From Phaseolus vulgaris (taxonomy: Eukaryota > Streptophyta > Magnoliopsida > Fabales > Fabaceae), in assembly GCF_000499845.2 (NCBI RefSeq), contig NC_023756.2, forward strand, positions 34,742,763 to 34,806,762: a stretch of 64,000 nt of DNA, written 5' to 3'. Shown piece by piece: positions 47,104-58,247 of the stretch. Numbering within the stretch: position 1 is the first letter of the stretch; each line of letters begins with the position of its first letter. The position numbers and the translations under genes are program-made. Under the pieces are notes generated by a model. That model was not told the origin of the DNA and ran no database searches. It saw only the letters and a program-made list of their open reading frames with translations.

Positions 47104-50100
47104 GAGGCGTTGATCAGGGCTCACCCCGCCACATTTGCTGAGGTTAGGCGACTTGCGGTGGCCCACATCGCCGATGAAAGTGAGGTCGCCGAGAAGAGAG
47201 GAAGCGTGGCCCCCGCTAGGCCACGTGCCCAGACCAGGATCCAGCCACAGAGGGTGCTGGAGACAGCGGTGGCCAAGAGGGATCAAAGGACTCGCCATCC
47301 TTATGATCCAAGGAAGAACAAGGGCAGGGGTCCAGGGCGCCCCAGGGAGTACAATCGCCCGCCAAAGCATAAGTTTGTCATGGGGCTGGCGGACCTGATC
47401 GCCATCCCCAATATAGCGGCCAGGCTGAAGGCGCCTGAGAAGGTGGGCGACAAGGTGTTGGGACCAAAGCCAGACGCCTGGTGCGAATTCCACCAGGGCT
47501 TTGGCCACACCGTGGACTCATGTTTGGCATTAGGATACCAGCTCGACGACCTGGTCAAGAGCGGGTTCCTAAATGACTACTTGTTGGACAGGAGGGCGGG
47601 GGGAGCGTCGAGCTCCCAGCCAGCAGGTGGTGAGGCTCAGCAGCACGAGATGCCTACTCGCGGAGAGATCCACACCATTGCAGGAGGGTTCTCGGGTGGT
47701 GGATGCACCGCGTCACAGAGGAAGAAGTATGCGAGGTCTGTGAAGACGGTGGACATGTTCGAGGACCACTCACCAGATGTGGACATCACGTTCACAAGGG
47801 AAGATCTCAGGGACGTTGTGCCTCATGACAACGATCCAATAGTCATCTCGCTTGTTACGGCGGGAAGGAAGGTCCACAGGGTTCTGGTGGACAAAGGAAG
47901 CTCGGCAGATGTGATGTTCTGGCCGACTTTCACAGAGTTGCAGTTGCCCCTTGACCAACTGAGACCCTATGGAGGGTGCTTGTATGGTTTCGCTGGCGAT
48001 CAGGTGGAGGTCAGGGGGTATATAGAGTTGAGAACTACATTCACGGATGAGGCGGGCTCGAGAACGGAGAAAATCAAGTACCTCGTCGTGAACGCTCCCT
48101 CAGCACATAACATTCTGTTGGGAAGACCAACACTCAACAGAATAGGAGCTGTGCCTTCAACCCGGCACATGAAGGTGAAGTTGCCATCAATGGAAGGGGT
48201 GGTGATCACCATCAAATCTGACCAGAAGGAAGCGAAGAAGTGCTATGAGAATAGCCTGAAAAACAAGAGGTCAGTGAGTTACATCACAACGACGCCGCCT
48301 CCCGGTGTGAAGCCCAAGCCAACAGAGTGGCGGGTTGTTGGTGCAGCGATGGAGGTGGCCGCCGGAGGCGACGTCGCCATGATGGATGCTGAGGATGGGG
48401 GAGAGAACGCCGAGCGGGAAGAAGAGGCGAGGAACCGCCCAGAGGAAGCGAGGGAGCTGGGAATCGCCAGAGCGGTAATCGCCAGGGAAGCTAGACCCAA
48501 ACCCGTCGAGGAATGGCTTGAGAGGGAGATCGGGGGAAAGGTCTTCAAGTTGGGGAGATCCTTGGAGGCTGAGCTCCAAGACCAGATTGCCAAGGTGATA
48601 GAGCGGCATCTCGATGCTTTCGCATGGTCTGCTTCAGACATGCCGGGAATTGACCCCGACTTCTTGTGCCACCATCTAGCAATGGACAACCAGGTCAGAC
48701 CAGTGCGACAGAGAAGAAGGAAATTCAACGAGGAGAGAAGGCAGGCGATCAGGGATGAAACCCAGAAGCTCCTCGCTGCAGGCCATATCAGGGAAGTCCA
48801 GTACCCTGAGTGGCTAGCCAATGTCGTGCTGGTGAAGAAAAGCAATGGGAAATGGTGCATGTGCGTCGATTTCACTGATCTGAACAAGGCTTGCCCAAAG
48901 GATTCGTATCCTTTGCCAAGCATAGACGCCCTGGTCGACAGTGCTACAGGGTGTAAGTTGCTGAGTTTCCTGGATGCCTTCTCGGGGTACAACCAGATAA
49001 AGATGCATCCCATGGATGAAGAGAAGACCGCCTTCATGACCGAGAGATCTTGCTACTGCTACAAGGTGATGCCCTTTGGGCTGAAGAACGCAGGGGCCAC
49101 GTACCAGAGGTTGATGGATCGGGTACTTGCACCAATGCTGGGAAGGAATGTGCAAGCGTACGTAGACGACATGGTCGTGACCTCGCCGGAGAAGAGCAAG
49201 CACGTCGCGGACTTGGAGGAGTTGTTCACCACGATCGCCAAGTACAGGTTAAAGCTGAATCCCGAGAAGTGCATCTTTGGCGTGGAGGCGGGGAAGTTCT
49301 TGGGGTTCCTCTTAACTGAAAGAGGAATAGAGGCCAATCTTGATAAGTGTGCTGCCATCTTGGCGATGAGGAGCCCAACTACTGTGAAGGAAGTGCAGCA
49401 ACTTACAGGTCGGATGGCCGCCCTGTCCCGTTTCGTATCAGCCAGCGGAGAGAAGGGCCATCCGTACTTTCAGTGTTTAAGGCGAAACAACAAGTTTGCC
49501 TGGACGAAGGAGTGTGAAGAGGCCTTCGTCAAGCTTAAAGAGTACCTGGCGAGCCCGCCGGTTTTGTGCAAACCGCTGGTGGGGACCCCTCTCAGGTTGT
49601 ATTTTGCTGTGACTGAGAGGGCGGTGAGTGCGGTGCTCGCCCAAGATCAGGACCAGGCTCAAAAGCCTATTTATTTCGTCAGCAAGGTGCTGCAGGGCCC
49701 GGAAGTGAGATATCAGGCCTTGGAGAAACCTGCACTGGCAGTGGTTTTTTCGGCGAGAAGGTTGCGCCACTATTTCCACAGTTTTACAATACTGGTGATG
49801 ACCGACTTGCCCATCCAGAAGGTTCTGAAGAAGCCCGATGTAGCTGGGAGGATGGTGAAGTGGGCGGTGGAGCTGTCGGAGTTCGATATCAAGTATGAGC
49901 CCCGAGGTCCGATCAAGGGGCAGATTTTCGCTGATTTCGTGGTCGAGCTCTCGTTAGAAGCAACACGAGTTGAGGGGGATGATTTTCGTTGGGTGCTCTC
50001 GGTGGACGGATCGTCGAACCAGCAGGGTAGCGGTGCTGGCATCCTGGAAGGGCCCAACGGCGTGCTGATTGAGCAGTCCCTGAGGTTTGCCTTCAAAGCC

Positions 50101-51813
50101 AGCAACAATCAAGCAGAGTATGAGGCACTGATCGCCGGAATCTTGCTGGCCAAGGAGATGGGAGCTAGGGTGCTAATGGCTAAGAGTGACTCGCTGTTAA
50201 TCACGGGACAAGTAACAGGCGAGTTCCAGGCCAAGGATCCACAAATGGCGGCTTACCTGGAGTATGTGCGGGAGTTAAAGAGTTCCTTTGCCTCCTTCGA
50301 AGTGGTCCATATGCCCAGAGAGCAGAATGCCCGAGCTGACTTGCTAGCTAAGCTCGCCAGTTCAGGCAAGGGGGGTAGGCAGAGGACGGTGATCCAAGAA
50401 ACTCTGAAGACGCCTAGAGCATTTGTGGCAGATCACCTAGTTCTTCAGATAAGCAAGTCGACGGAGAAAGCGGCGAGGAGTCACAGGTCTTTAACTCATG
50501 AGACCTTGAGATCGCCGAGAATAAGAGTATGTCGGGAGGAGAAGGTGAACGTGGCACGGGTCGGCGCTACCCATGAGCCAGACACCTGGGTAACACAGTA
50601 CAAGCGATGCCTGGCGGATGGCCTTCTCCCACTGGATCCGACGGAGGCCAGGAAGACAAAGAAGAACTCCAGCAAGTTCACGATGATTGATGGCGAGTTG
50701 TATAGGTTTGGGTTCACACACCCACTCCTGGAATGTGTGCACGGAGAGAAATGTACAAGAATCATGGCCGAGCTCCATGAAGGGATTTGTGGAAGTCACG
50801 TCGGGGGTCGAGCTCTGGCCGCAAGAACCCTCCGTGCAGGTTACTACTGGCCAACAATGAGGGAGGACTGCAAGAGGTACGCACAGTGTTGCAAGCAATG
50901 CCAGCAGCACGCCGATTGGCACAAAGCGCCTCCCGAGGAGTTGAAGTCGATTTATAGCCCTTGGCCGTTTCATACATGGGGGATCGACATTCTGGGACCT
51001 TTCCCATTGGCGATCAGGCAGATGAAGTACTTGGTGGTGGCAATTGAATATTTCACCAAGTGGATTGAAGCAGAACCAGTGGCCCAGATCACCGCACACA
51101 AGATCGAGAGCTTTGTGTGGAAGAACATCGTGTGCCGGTTTGGTGTGCCCAAGCGCCTGGTGTCGGATAACGGGACTCAATTTGCAAGTCACCTGTTGAA
51201 GAAGCTGTGCGAAGGGGTGGGAATTCAACAAGTATTTGCATCCGTCTAGCACCCTCAGACAAATGGCCAAGTAGAGTCAGCCAATCGGGTATTGCTGAGA
51301 GGTTTGAAGAGAAGGCTAGAGAAAGCCAAGGGATCGTGGGCTGAGGAGGTACCCCGTATAGTTTGGGCGTACCACACCACCGAGCAGTCAGGAACCCATG
51401 AGACCCCGTTTGGCCTGGTCTATGGATGCGACGCAATGATTCCAGTGGAAATCCAAGAGAGCTCGCCGAGATTCCAGAATTTTGTAGCGGAAGACTCGAA
51501 CGAGGAAAGAAGGCTGAATCTGAATTTGCTGGATGAGGTCAGGGAGGAGGCGAGAGTAAAGGCTGAGGCAGTGAAAAGAAGGATTGAACGAAGATATAAC
51601 TCGAAGGTGATGCCAAGGTAGTTTAAAGAAGGCGACCTGGTGATGAGGAAGGCCCACCAGTACGAGATGGAGAATAAGTTGTCACCTAAGTGGACGGGAC
51701 CGTTCAGAATAACCGAGACGCTCGGGAACGGCGCCTACCGCTTAGAAACATTGGAAGGAGGGGCGATTCCTCGCACTTGGAACGCCACGCACCTCAAGTT
51801 ATATTACAGTTAA
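47104..51813 (+). pseudogene. pol of the Tat element: PR-RT-RH-aRH-INT
   Basis: Open from 47104 to TAG at 51247, then to TAG at 51619, then to the natural TAA at 51811. The protease motif is VLVDKGSSADVMF (about 47885). The reverse transcriptase has MCVDFTDLNKACPKDSYPLP, FLDAFSGYNQI, MPFGLKNAGATYQRLM and catalytic AYVDDMVV (about 49160). The first RNase H is degenerate (LRLYFAVTERAVSAVLAQ, without the usual Asp). The second, archaeal-type, RNase H is intact in motif (VDGSSNQQGSGAGI, NNQAEYEAL, KSDSLL, ARADLLAKLASS; 50000-50370). Integrase shows ELHEG and GSHVG, then CCKQC; the DDE residues are in GIDILGPF, VSDNGTQF and GQVESANR. The relative at 2136-3411 has Glu at 51247 and Gln (CAG) at 51619, so these stops are mutations. 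Confidence 0.93.
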
Positions 51814-52242
51814 AAGCTTTGTAAGTAAAAACAAACACGAAGAGTTTGCAAGCTTTCTCTTAAAACAGTTTGAAGGGGGCACTCTTTTTTCCCTAAGGAG
51901 GGTTTTTAATGAGGCCACCCAATAAAGAAGAGTTTTCGAAGTTTAAAGTGTTTTAGATTGCATGCTTGTTATTGTTGCGAAAGTTTTGAAAAAGTCCTTG
52001 TCACTCGAATGTGATTTAAGGCGAGTTTTGAAGTTATGTTGCATGCTTTCTAAAATGTTTCTAAGTCCCCATCGTTTTTCGGCGATTGGCGGCATCAGTT
52101 AAAGTTAAAAGTCCTCATCGTCTTTCGGCGATCGGAGGCACCGACAATGTTTAAAAGACCTCAACGCCCTCGCGCGTCCTGAGGCGAGAAAGAGATAAAG
52201 ACCTCCTCGTCGTCGAGTGAGTGCAGGCGAGAAAGAGAAAAA
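51814..52242. other. Start of the Tat 3' non-coding region
   Basis: Non-coding. It carries looser repeats of GTCCTCATCGTCTTTCGGCGAT-like phrases that lead into the tandem arrays. Confidence 0.6.
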
Positions 52243-52436
52243 GTCCTCAGTGCCTCCAGGGGAGAGAAGATGTAGCCCCTGGGCAATGTAGAGGCAACAG
52301 TAAAAAGTCCTCAGTGCCTCCAGGGGAGAGAAGATGTAGCCCCTGGGGCAATGTAGAGGCACCAGTGAAAAGTCCTCAGTGCCTCCAGGGGAGAGAAGAT
52401 GTAGCCCCTGGGGCAATGTAGAGGCACGAGATAAAA
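52243..52436. repeat. 64/65-bp tandem repeat in the Tat 3' region
   Basis: Anchor GTCCTCAGTGCCTCCAGG at 52243, 52307 and 52372. Three units, very similar. Each contains AGATGTAGCCCCTGGG. Confidence 0.92.
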
Positions 52437-52583
52437 GACCTTCTCGCCGTCGAGCGAGTTCAGGCGAGTTAAAGACCTTCTCGCCGATGAGCGAGTTCAG
52501 GCGAGTTAAAGACCTTCTCGCCGTCGAGCGAGTTCAGGCAAGATAAAATCCTTCTTGTCTCGAACGAGTTCAGGTACGGTGTG
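52437..52583. repeat. 37-bp tandem repeat in the Tat 3' region
   Basis: Anchor GACCTTCTCGCC at 52437, 52474 and 52511, then a degenerate unit near 52548. Built around CGAGCGAGTTCAGGCGAG. Confidence 0.9.
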
Positions 52584-53163
52584 GAGGGTGGAAGAAGTTT
52601 GAAGGATAGCTAAGGTAGGTTCGAAGAGAACACCTAGTTATCCGGCTTACTGTTCTGAAATTCAGGGAAGGAAGAGAAGGATCCAAAAGGCGCCTCTACC
52701 CCCAGATGAGGGAACAATGGCCAAGTTATAAAGGCAAGAGAAAGCTGGTATCGCCAAGACTCTTTGGCGATCAGAAGAAATTCAAGCGATGACAAGAGTT
52801 AAGGCCCGTTTTGATGGGGCAGATCAGGTGAACTATGTCTTAAACTATCAGTTGGGTTGAAACTCGCTGTTTAGTAAGTGGTTTCGCGCTGAGGTTCATT
52901 ACCTTAAAGTTCACAAGTTGTTAGAATGCTATCGTTCGAAAGTTGATAGTTTGAAGCAGTTAGTGAACAGTTGTGCTCGCAGAATTACTAAGTCAATTTC
53001 GTTTAAGCGATTTTTTACAAGGAAAAGCAAGGCAAACAGAGAGATCGTATGAAGAAGCAGAAAAATCTATGATAAAAGTGGCATCAGTTCAAATACAAAG
53101 AAAGAAAGTTATTACAAAAGTTTGTACAAAGCAAATAGGCAGGTAAGTGATGGAGGGAAGCAG
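52584..53163. other. Tat spacer between tandem repeats and antisense gene
   Basis: No ORF or repeat that I recognise. It would include the 3' UTR of the antisense gene. Confidence 0.5.
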
Positions 53164-53241
53164 CTAATCTTCAGAAGGAACGATCTTCCCATCCACCACT
53201 TTGTTATTTAGTGACACCATGGAGAGGTCCAGATCAGGGTA

Positions 53242-55786
53242 CTAGCAGGCAAATTGCTCCAGGGCGGCGTCAAACCCAGCAGCGAGGACTTGGGCGGAGC
53301 TCAGCTCGAGCTCTTCATTTTGCTTTTTGAGCCCCTCGGTTTGTTGTTCTAGCTCATCAGCTCGTTTCTTTAGTTCTTCAGTTTTCTCACGAGCTTGAAC
53401 GAGGTCTTCAACAACCTTCTTGTTTTCCTCCTGCGCCTGGGCCAGCTCTGCAGCGATCTTTTCGTTCTCTTTTCTGGCTTCGGCGAGCTCAGCCACGGTG
53501 TCATCCCTCTCCTTTTCAACTTTTCCTAAGAGGACCTCCCGATCGACTGACCTCTTCTCAAGGCTCTCTACCTTGGCTGCATCTGCTTTGATCGATGCCT
53601 CCAGGTCAGCCACCTTGAGACGGTAGGGAACCAGTTTGCTCTCCAGCTCAATTTTCTCTTGAGCTAGGAGGTGCACCTTCTGGCGCAGATCGGTGGCCTC
53701 CTTACGCGCCACCCTCAGCTCAGTGCTCATGGCGTCCTCCACCCTCGAATGTTCGATTTCCGCCATCATAAGGTTGCAAGACAACTTCTCCGCCTCGATC
53801 CTTATCAAGCGATTCTCCTCTTGGAGCACGGAGATGTCGTCCTGAACTTTTTTGCTGGAGCTCTCCACAGCTTTTGATATGATGGAGGGGAGGTCCTCTG
53901 CCATCATTCTGAGTTTGGCTGTGAAGGGCCCCCAGATCCCTTTGACCGCGAGGGGAATGCTTGCAACCGCTGTTGGAGGAGGCGCTAAAGGAGCCTGGTG
54001 CTGGCTCTCACCACCGCCCTCTTGGATTGGTTGAGGTTGGGCTTCTTGGCGTGGTGGTGATGTAGGGGATTCGGTGATGATTATCAGCGAGTTATGAGCG
54101 CCTTCATCCCCACCTGGCGCAGCTTCGGCGATTGAGACTGTTGAAGGAGGACCCTCTCCAGCGGATACGAATGGCGTGGAGGCGCTCAGAGGGTTCTCCA
54201 TGAAGTTGGGCTCGGTAGCCTCAACCGCAGGAAATGCAGCCGCCAAAGGTACTGCTTGAACTGGCGGTGTTGGAGCTGGGGGAGAAGGCGGTGTTGGTGT
54301 TGGAGCTGGGGGAGAAGGCGGTGTTGGTGTTGGAAGAGCAGGTGGAGCAGGTGGTGAAGAAGGTGCCACCCTTCTCCTTTTGGTGATGAGGCCATCCTCA
54401 GTTGCCTCGTCGTCCTCTTCTTCATCTTCTTGGACCACTTGAGGAGTTTTCCTCTTTGGTTTCCTCAAGATGAGTTTCTTACGTTGAGGAGCGGGCAGTG
54501 CTTCTGGAGGCGTTGGGCCTTGAGGGGGCGATCTGCCCTGAGCAGCGGCGATCTCCACCACTGAGTTAGGAACAGTTTGGGAATGCGACGCCAATCCGTG
54601 GGTTCGGGCGAGCGCCCTCAATTCAGCTAACTTGCCTTTGCTCAGCATGAGATCTGCATAGTGCAAAAGTATACAAGTAAGCACAAAGGCAAAGGTGAAA
54701 TGTGTGAGTACATGTGCAAATGAGACAAACAAATGGTGCAGGAAATAAAAACCAAGTCTAGTGCGCAACAAACAGGACGCCCAATAATAGATAACAGAGA
54801 TGCAGCGCAGGGCAAAAACCTAAATGTCGAGGTAAGTACTAACCTATGTGAGCCTCGAGTTGGTCCTCGAAGAACTCGAAGGAGATGATTGCAGAGGTGG
54901 GAAAGGTAATACTAGCGGCTGCCACGCTATTCCAGAAGAGGCATAGGTCCTTGTCCAACTCGCCCATATTGTCGGGGCTTCTTGGCCTTCTGAAGTTTCC
55001 CTTGGAGTCTTTATTTCCCTTGTTTACCCAGTACAAGGGAAAGCCGTCGAGCAGCGAAGGGTCTCGGTCATTTTGGCGCACTTGGACGAACTTTCCCTTC
55101 CAATCTTTGTAAGATTGCTGAAAGATAGAAAGGATCGACCTCCCAGCAATTCCGTTCAGGCTCACCCAAAGGCGATCTCCAGGATTCTTGGCCTCGAACA
55201 GGAAAAGGAATACATCTACCGAGGCCGGTAGTCCCAAATGCGCGCACAAAATTTGAAACGCCCGCACGAATGCCCAGCTGTTGGGATGGAGCTGGGCGGC
55301 GGCGATGTCGAGCTCGGTTAAGAGTTCCCGTTCAAAACGGGTAAGGGGAAACCTGAGTTTCACCTTCTTGAAGAGGGTAGTATACACAAAGCAGAACAAC
55401 TCGCCGTTGTTCCCTTTGTCATCCGCGCAGACTGGCACGTCGGGGGGGCAAGGCAGCACCATCAGTTTGTCATCGTGCTCCTTGTGGAACGAAAGGTTGG
55501 GCTCGTCCCCTTTCTTCAATCGAAGCACCGCCAGAGCAGAGGTTACTGAAGAAGTCTCCTTCAGCAAAGTTGAGGTGGCCCATGGGTATAGTTTCTTGTA
55601 GTCTGGAGAGGGGATGGAGGCTCCTCCGGCGGTTGGTGGAGTTGCCTGAGCAAGGTTGGGGCGAGAGGTTGCAGGCCTCTCAGCCTGGGAAGAGGGAGCA
55701 CCAGGTGCTCGCGGTGGGTTATGCGCTTGGGATGGAGGGTTTCGCGACGAAGGAGGAGGATTCGCGGTGGTCTTTGTACGAGTCAT
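53242..55786 (-). CDS. Antisense spliced gene of the Tat element (PF04195-like domain plus coiled coil)
   Basis: Minus strand, two exons: 55786-54844 and 54653-53242, with a GT-AG intron between. The join reads through HI-DLMLSKGKLAELRA; total about 784 residues. The N-terminus is low-complexity (NPPPSSRNPPSQ). Exon 1 then carries a domain with LTELDIAAAQLHPNSWAF, RAFQILCAHLGLPASVDVF and YKDWKGKFVQV, which I recognise as the 'putative gypsy type transposon' family (PF04195). Exon 2 has a KR-rich stretch (KKLILRKPKRKTP), a Pro/Thr tandem repeat, then about 300 residues of coiled coil (KKRADELEQQTEGLKKQNEE). The TAG at 53242 is probably premature: the same frame continues to VVDGKIVPSED and a stop at 53164, matching the relative at 1-584. 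Function unknown; such antisense ORFs are known in Tat elements. Confidence 0.83.
54654..54843 (-). other. Intron of the Tat antisense gene
   Basis: 190 bp on the minus strand. It begins GTTAGTACTTACC after CTCACATAG and ends TTTTGCACTATGCAG before ATCTCATGCTGAGC. T-rich. Without splicing, the frame stops at once (HIG*). With splicing the two long frames join in phase (943 + 1412 nt = 785 codons). Confidence 0.8.
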
Positions 55787-56370
55787 CGCGGAAACTGCAA
55801 AGGAAAAAGGAAAAGAAAGATGAGCGAAGGTCGCAGAAGTCGACTCGAATGTGAACGAGGGATGAAAAACGAACGAACGAAAGTTCGTTGTGATGAAAGC
55901 AATGGAAGACGAAGCCCTAAGTTACGAGAAGGGAGAAGAAGAAGAAACAACCCACAGCGTATGCACCAGACAGTTAATGGATGATGCGAATCGGTTAAAA
56001 TGCAACAAGTATCAACAGAAGAAGTAAAAGAGGTACCTTTCGATGATCAGATGAACGTTGAAGGGAGTTGGGGATTGAGAGAGTCGAAGAGCGTCGCGGG
56101 TTTGCAGAGAAAACTCAGAGCATTTCGAAGGCAGAAAGATGATGAAACAGTAAAAATGAAAAGGGTTTAAGGGTTTTTCAAACGATTTTTGAAGCGCAAA
56201 CGACAGCTGAAGATGACCGTTGATAAAGCCACGTGTCGAGTGATTGGAAAAGGTGTTTGGTGGAGCGTCAGGAAAGCAGAAGGTACGAACGTTTGGAATT
56301 CTGCGCCAGTGCCACGTAGATCGCCAGTGATGTGACCACTTAGTCTTTTCGCTGGACAAGTCCTCGCTTA
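55787..56370. other. Upstream region of the antisense gene, next to the right LTR
   Basis: Presumed promoter and 5' UTR of the antisense gene. I found no clear TATA box on the minus strand. The 137-codon minus frame at 56012-56425 runs into the LTR and is not supported. Confidence 0.4.
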
Positions 56371-56385
56371 AGACTGGGGGGCTTG
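56371..56385 (+). other. Polypurine tract of the Tat element
   Basis: AGACTGGGGGGCTTG directly before the right LTR. Confidence 0.7.
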
Positions 56386-57315
56386 TGTACCGCCCAGGTA
56401 GTCGGAGGTGATGACGTGGCAGCAAGCTATTATGTAGGCGTGTTGAGCGGGGCTCATGGCTGACAGAAGGGAAGGAGATCGGGGGGCTCGTGTAGTCGCC
56501 AGTCTTTAAGTTGGCGTGCTCCGATCTCTAGCATACCTAAACCGGCGATCACTAGGTTTATGATGAAGTCGCCAGATGCAAACCCAAGCGACCAAATGAT
56601 CAGAGATCGCCGAAAGGAGGACATCGCCGAAGGATCAGTGAAGCTTGCTCCAGGCTTTCGAGGCACAGGATGAAGCCGTCAGGTAGTCATTCCCTAGCTA
56701 GCCAGAGGTTGAGGTCAGGGAACAGCTTACCCGAGCATGCACGATGAAGCAAGTGAAGTAGATCATGAAGACGGCCGGCGAGACCACAGGGTAGGTGTGT
56801 ATGAAGGCACCCGTACTCGCCACATAGAAGGGATCACGCTCCAAGGCAGCTGTGCGCTGAGTTGTTTCATGCATAAGTAACTTAGCCAAAAAGCCTGAAG
56901 AGTAAGAAGTGGCGCCCAAGTCAAGGAAGCTCCAGATGGTGACACGTGTACAGCTGGATGCGAGCCACGTGTCCAGATGTGTAACTGTCAGGAGAGAGAA
57001 AGTGCACAGGTATATAAGAGTTTCTAACGAACTTCTGAGGTACGCGCGCGTTTTAGATTACTTCTTTTACGCTTGCGAGAACTAGAGTACGCTGAGAGAG
57101 AATCTTGCACGGTTCCAGAGAGTTCTTGAGTTTTTCTCTTAGTATTTGGTGGTTCAGTCGCTGACTTGGGCGTCAGAGCGTGATCGGCCGCAGCGGCGCC
57201 GTTCTGTCTTTTTGCAGGTTCTTGAGGCGAATCAAGGCGAAGGACCGAAGCTAACACGGCACAGAGTCGATTCAGATCTGACGAGGCAAAGTTCTTGCGT
57301 CCTGGTCAACGGGCA
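56386..57315 (+). repeat. Right LTR of the Tat element, last bases missing
   Basis: Matches the left LTR for 930 bp with three differences by my reading, up to GGCA. The left LTR then continues GGATCA before its primer site, but the right copy goes straight into target sequence. So about 6 bp, including the expected terminal CA, may be lost. Alternatively the LTR ends at this GGCA. Confidence 0.9.
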
Positions 57316-57425
57316 ATTAAACAAGTTAACAATAAAAAAATAAATATCCTCTTCCTAGAATTGATGACTTGATGGATCAGTTACATGGGGCAGTTGTCTT
57401 TGCTTTTAAAATATGGAGACATTTT
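57314..57425. repeat. Right copy of the 112-bp duplication flanking the Tat element
   Basis: See 44954-45065. After it E3 pol resumes with TTTACGGAGTTAATTTT. Confidence 0.93.
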
Positions 57426-58247
57426 CTTTACGGAGTTAATTTTAATGTGTTCAGTGATCATAAAAGCTTAAGGTATTTGTTTGATCAGAAGGAACTTAAT
57501 ATGAGGCAGGGGAGGTGGATTGAATTTTTAAAGGACTATGATTTCCAGCTAATATACCATCTTGGGAAGGCAAATGTTGTTGCAGATGCGTTGAGTCATA
57601 AAAAGATACAAATGTCGCCGCTTATGATTAGAGAGCTAGAATTGATTGAAGATTTCAGGAGTATGAATTTGGAGGTTTCCATGTCTTCAAATTGCATTAG
57701 TTGTAATACACTTGTTATAACTAATGAATTTCTAGAGAAGGTAAAGGAGAAGCAGTTGGAAGATTCAAAATTGAAGAACTTCATGGGCTTATTAAATACT
57801 GACAAAGCTAAAGACTTCTCTTTGAAAGTGGATGGTATTTTGAGATTCAAAAATAGAATGTGTATACCAGAAGATAATGAACTAAAGCAAACAGTGTTAT
57901 CTGAAGGTCATAAAAGCAAACTCAGTTTACATCCAGGAATGACCAAGATGTATCCAGATCTCAAGAAGTCTTATTGGTGGCATGGCATGAAGAATGATGT
58001 AGCTAAGTTTGTAGCTGCTTGTCTGACTTGTCAGAAATCAAAGATTGAACATCAACGACCTGGAGGCATGTTAACTCAGTTAGACATTCTAGTGTGGAAG
58101 TGGGATAGTATCTCAATGGATTTTGTTACCCACTTACCACGTACTTTGCGGAAGCATGACTCTGTATGGGTCATAATGGACATGATGACAAAGACGACGC
58201 ACTTCCTACCTATAGACTTGAGAATCTCTATCCGGAAGTTAGCCTAG
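57400..58247 (+). pseudogene. RNase H and integrase N-terminal half of E3
   Basis: Starts in the fused segment FKIWRHFLYGVNFNVFSDHK. It has RNase H blocks SDHKSLRYLFDQKELNMRQ and KANVVADALSHK, then an integrase zinc region (HPGMTKMYPDLKKSYWW and CLTCQKSK). The first catalytic Asp is in SMDFVTHLPR. TAG at 58245 follows IRKLA, where a residue such as Gln would be expected before IYIDEIVRLH. Confidence 0.88.

Larger units (their letters stand above)
45066..57315 (+). mobile_element. Tat-lineage Ty3/gypsy element with antisense gene
   Basis: 12.25 kb. LTRs at 45066-46001 and 56386-57315 differ at only three sites by my reading (45454/56824, a C/A near 45774/57094, 45991/57311). Internal order: primer site, gag, pol (protease, RT, degenerate RNase H, archaeal-type RNase H, integrase), tandem repeats, antisense spliced ORF, polypurine tract. 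This order and the second RNase H define the Tat lineage. Gag-pol has a frameshift and four stops although the LTRs are young. Base composition is much richer in GC than the surroundings. Confidence 0.95.

Noticed and set aside
48271..49037. Long minus-strand frames opposite the Tat pol (112-252 codons).
   Set aside because: Shadows of the GC-rich pol frame; no motif seen.
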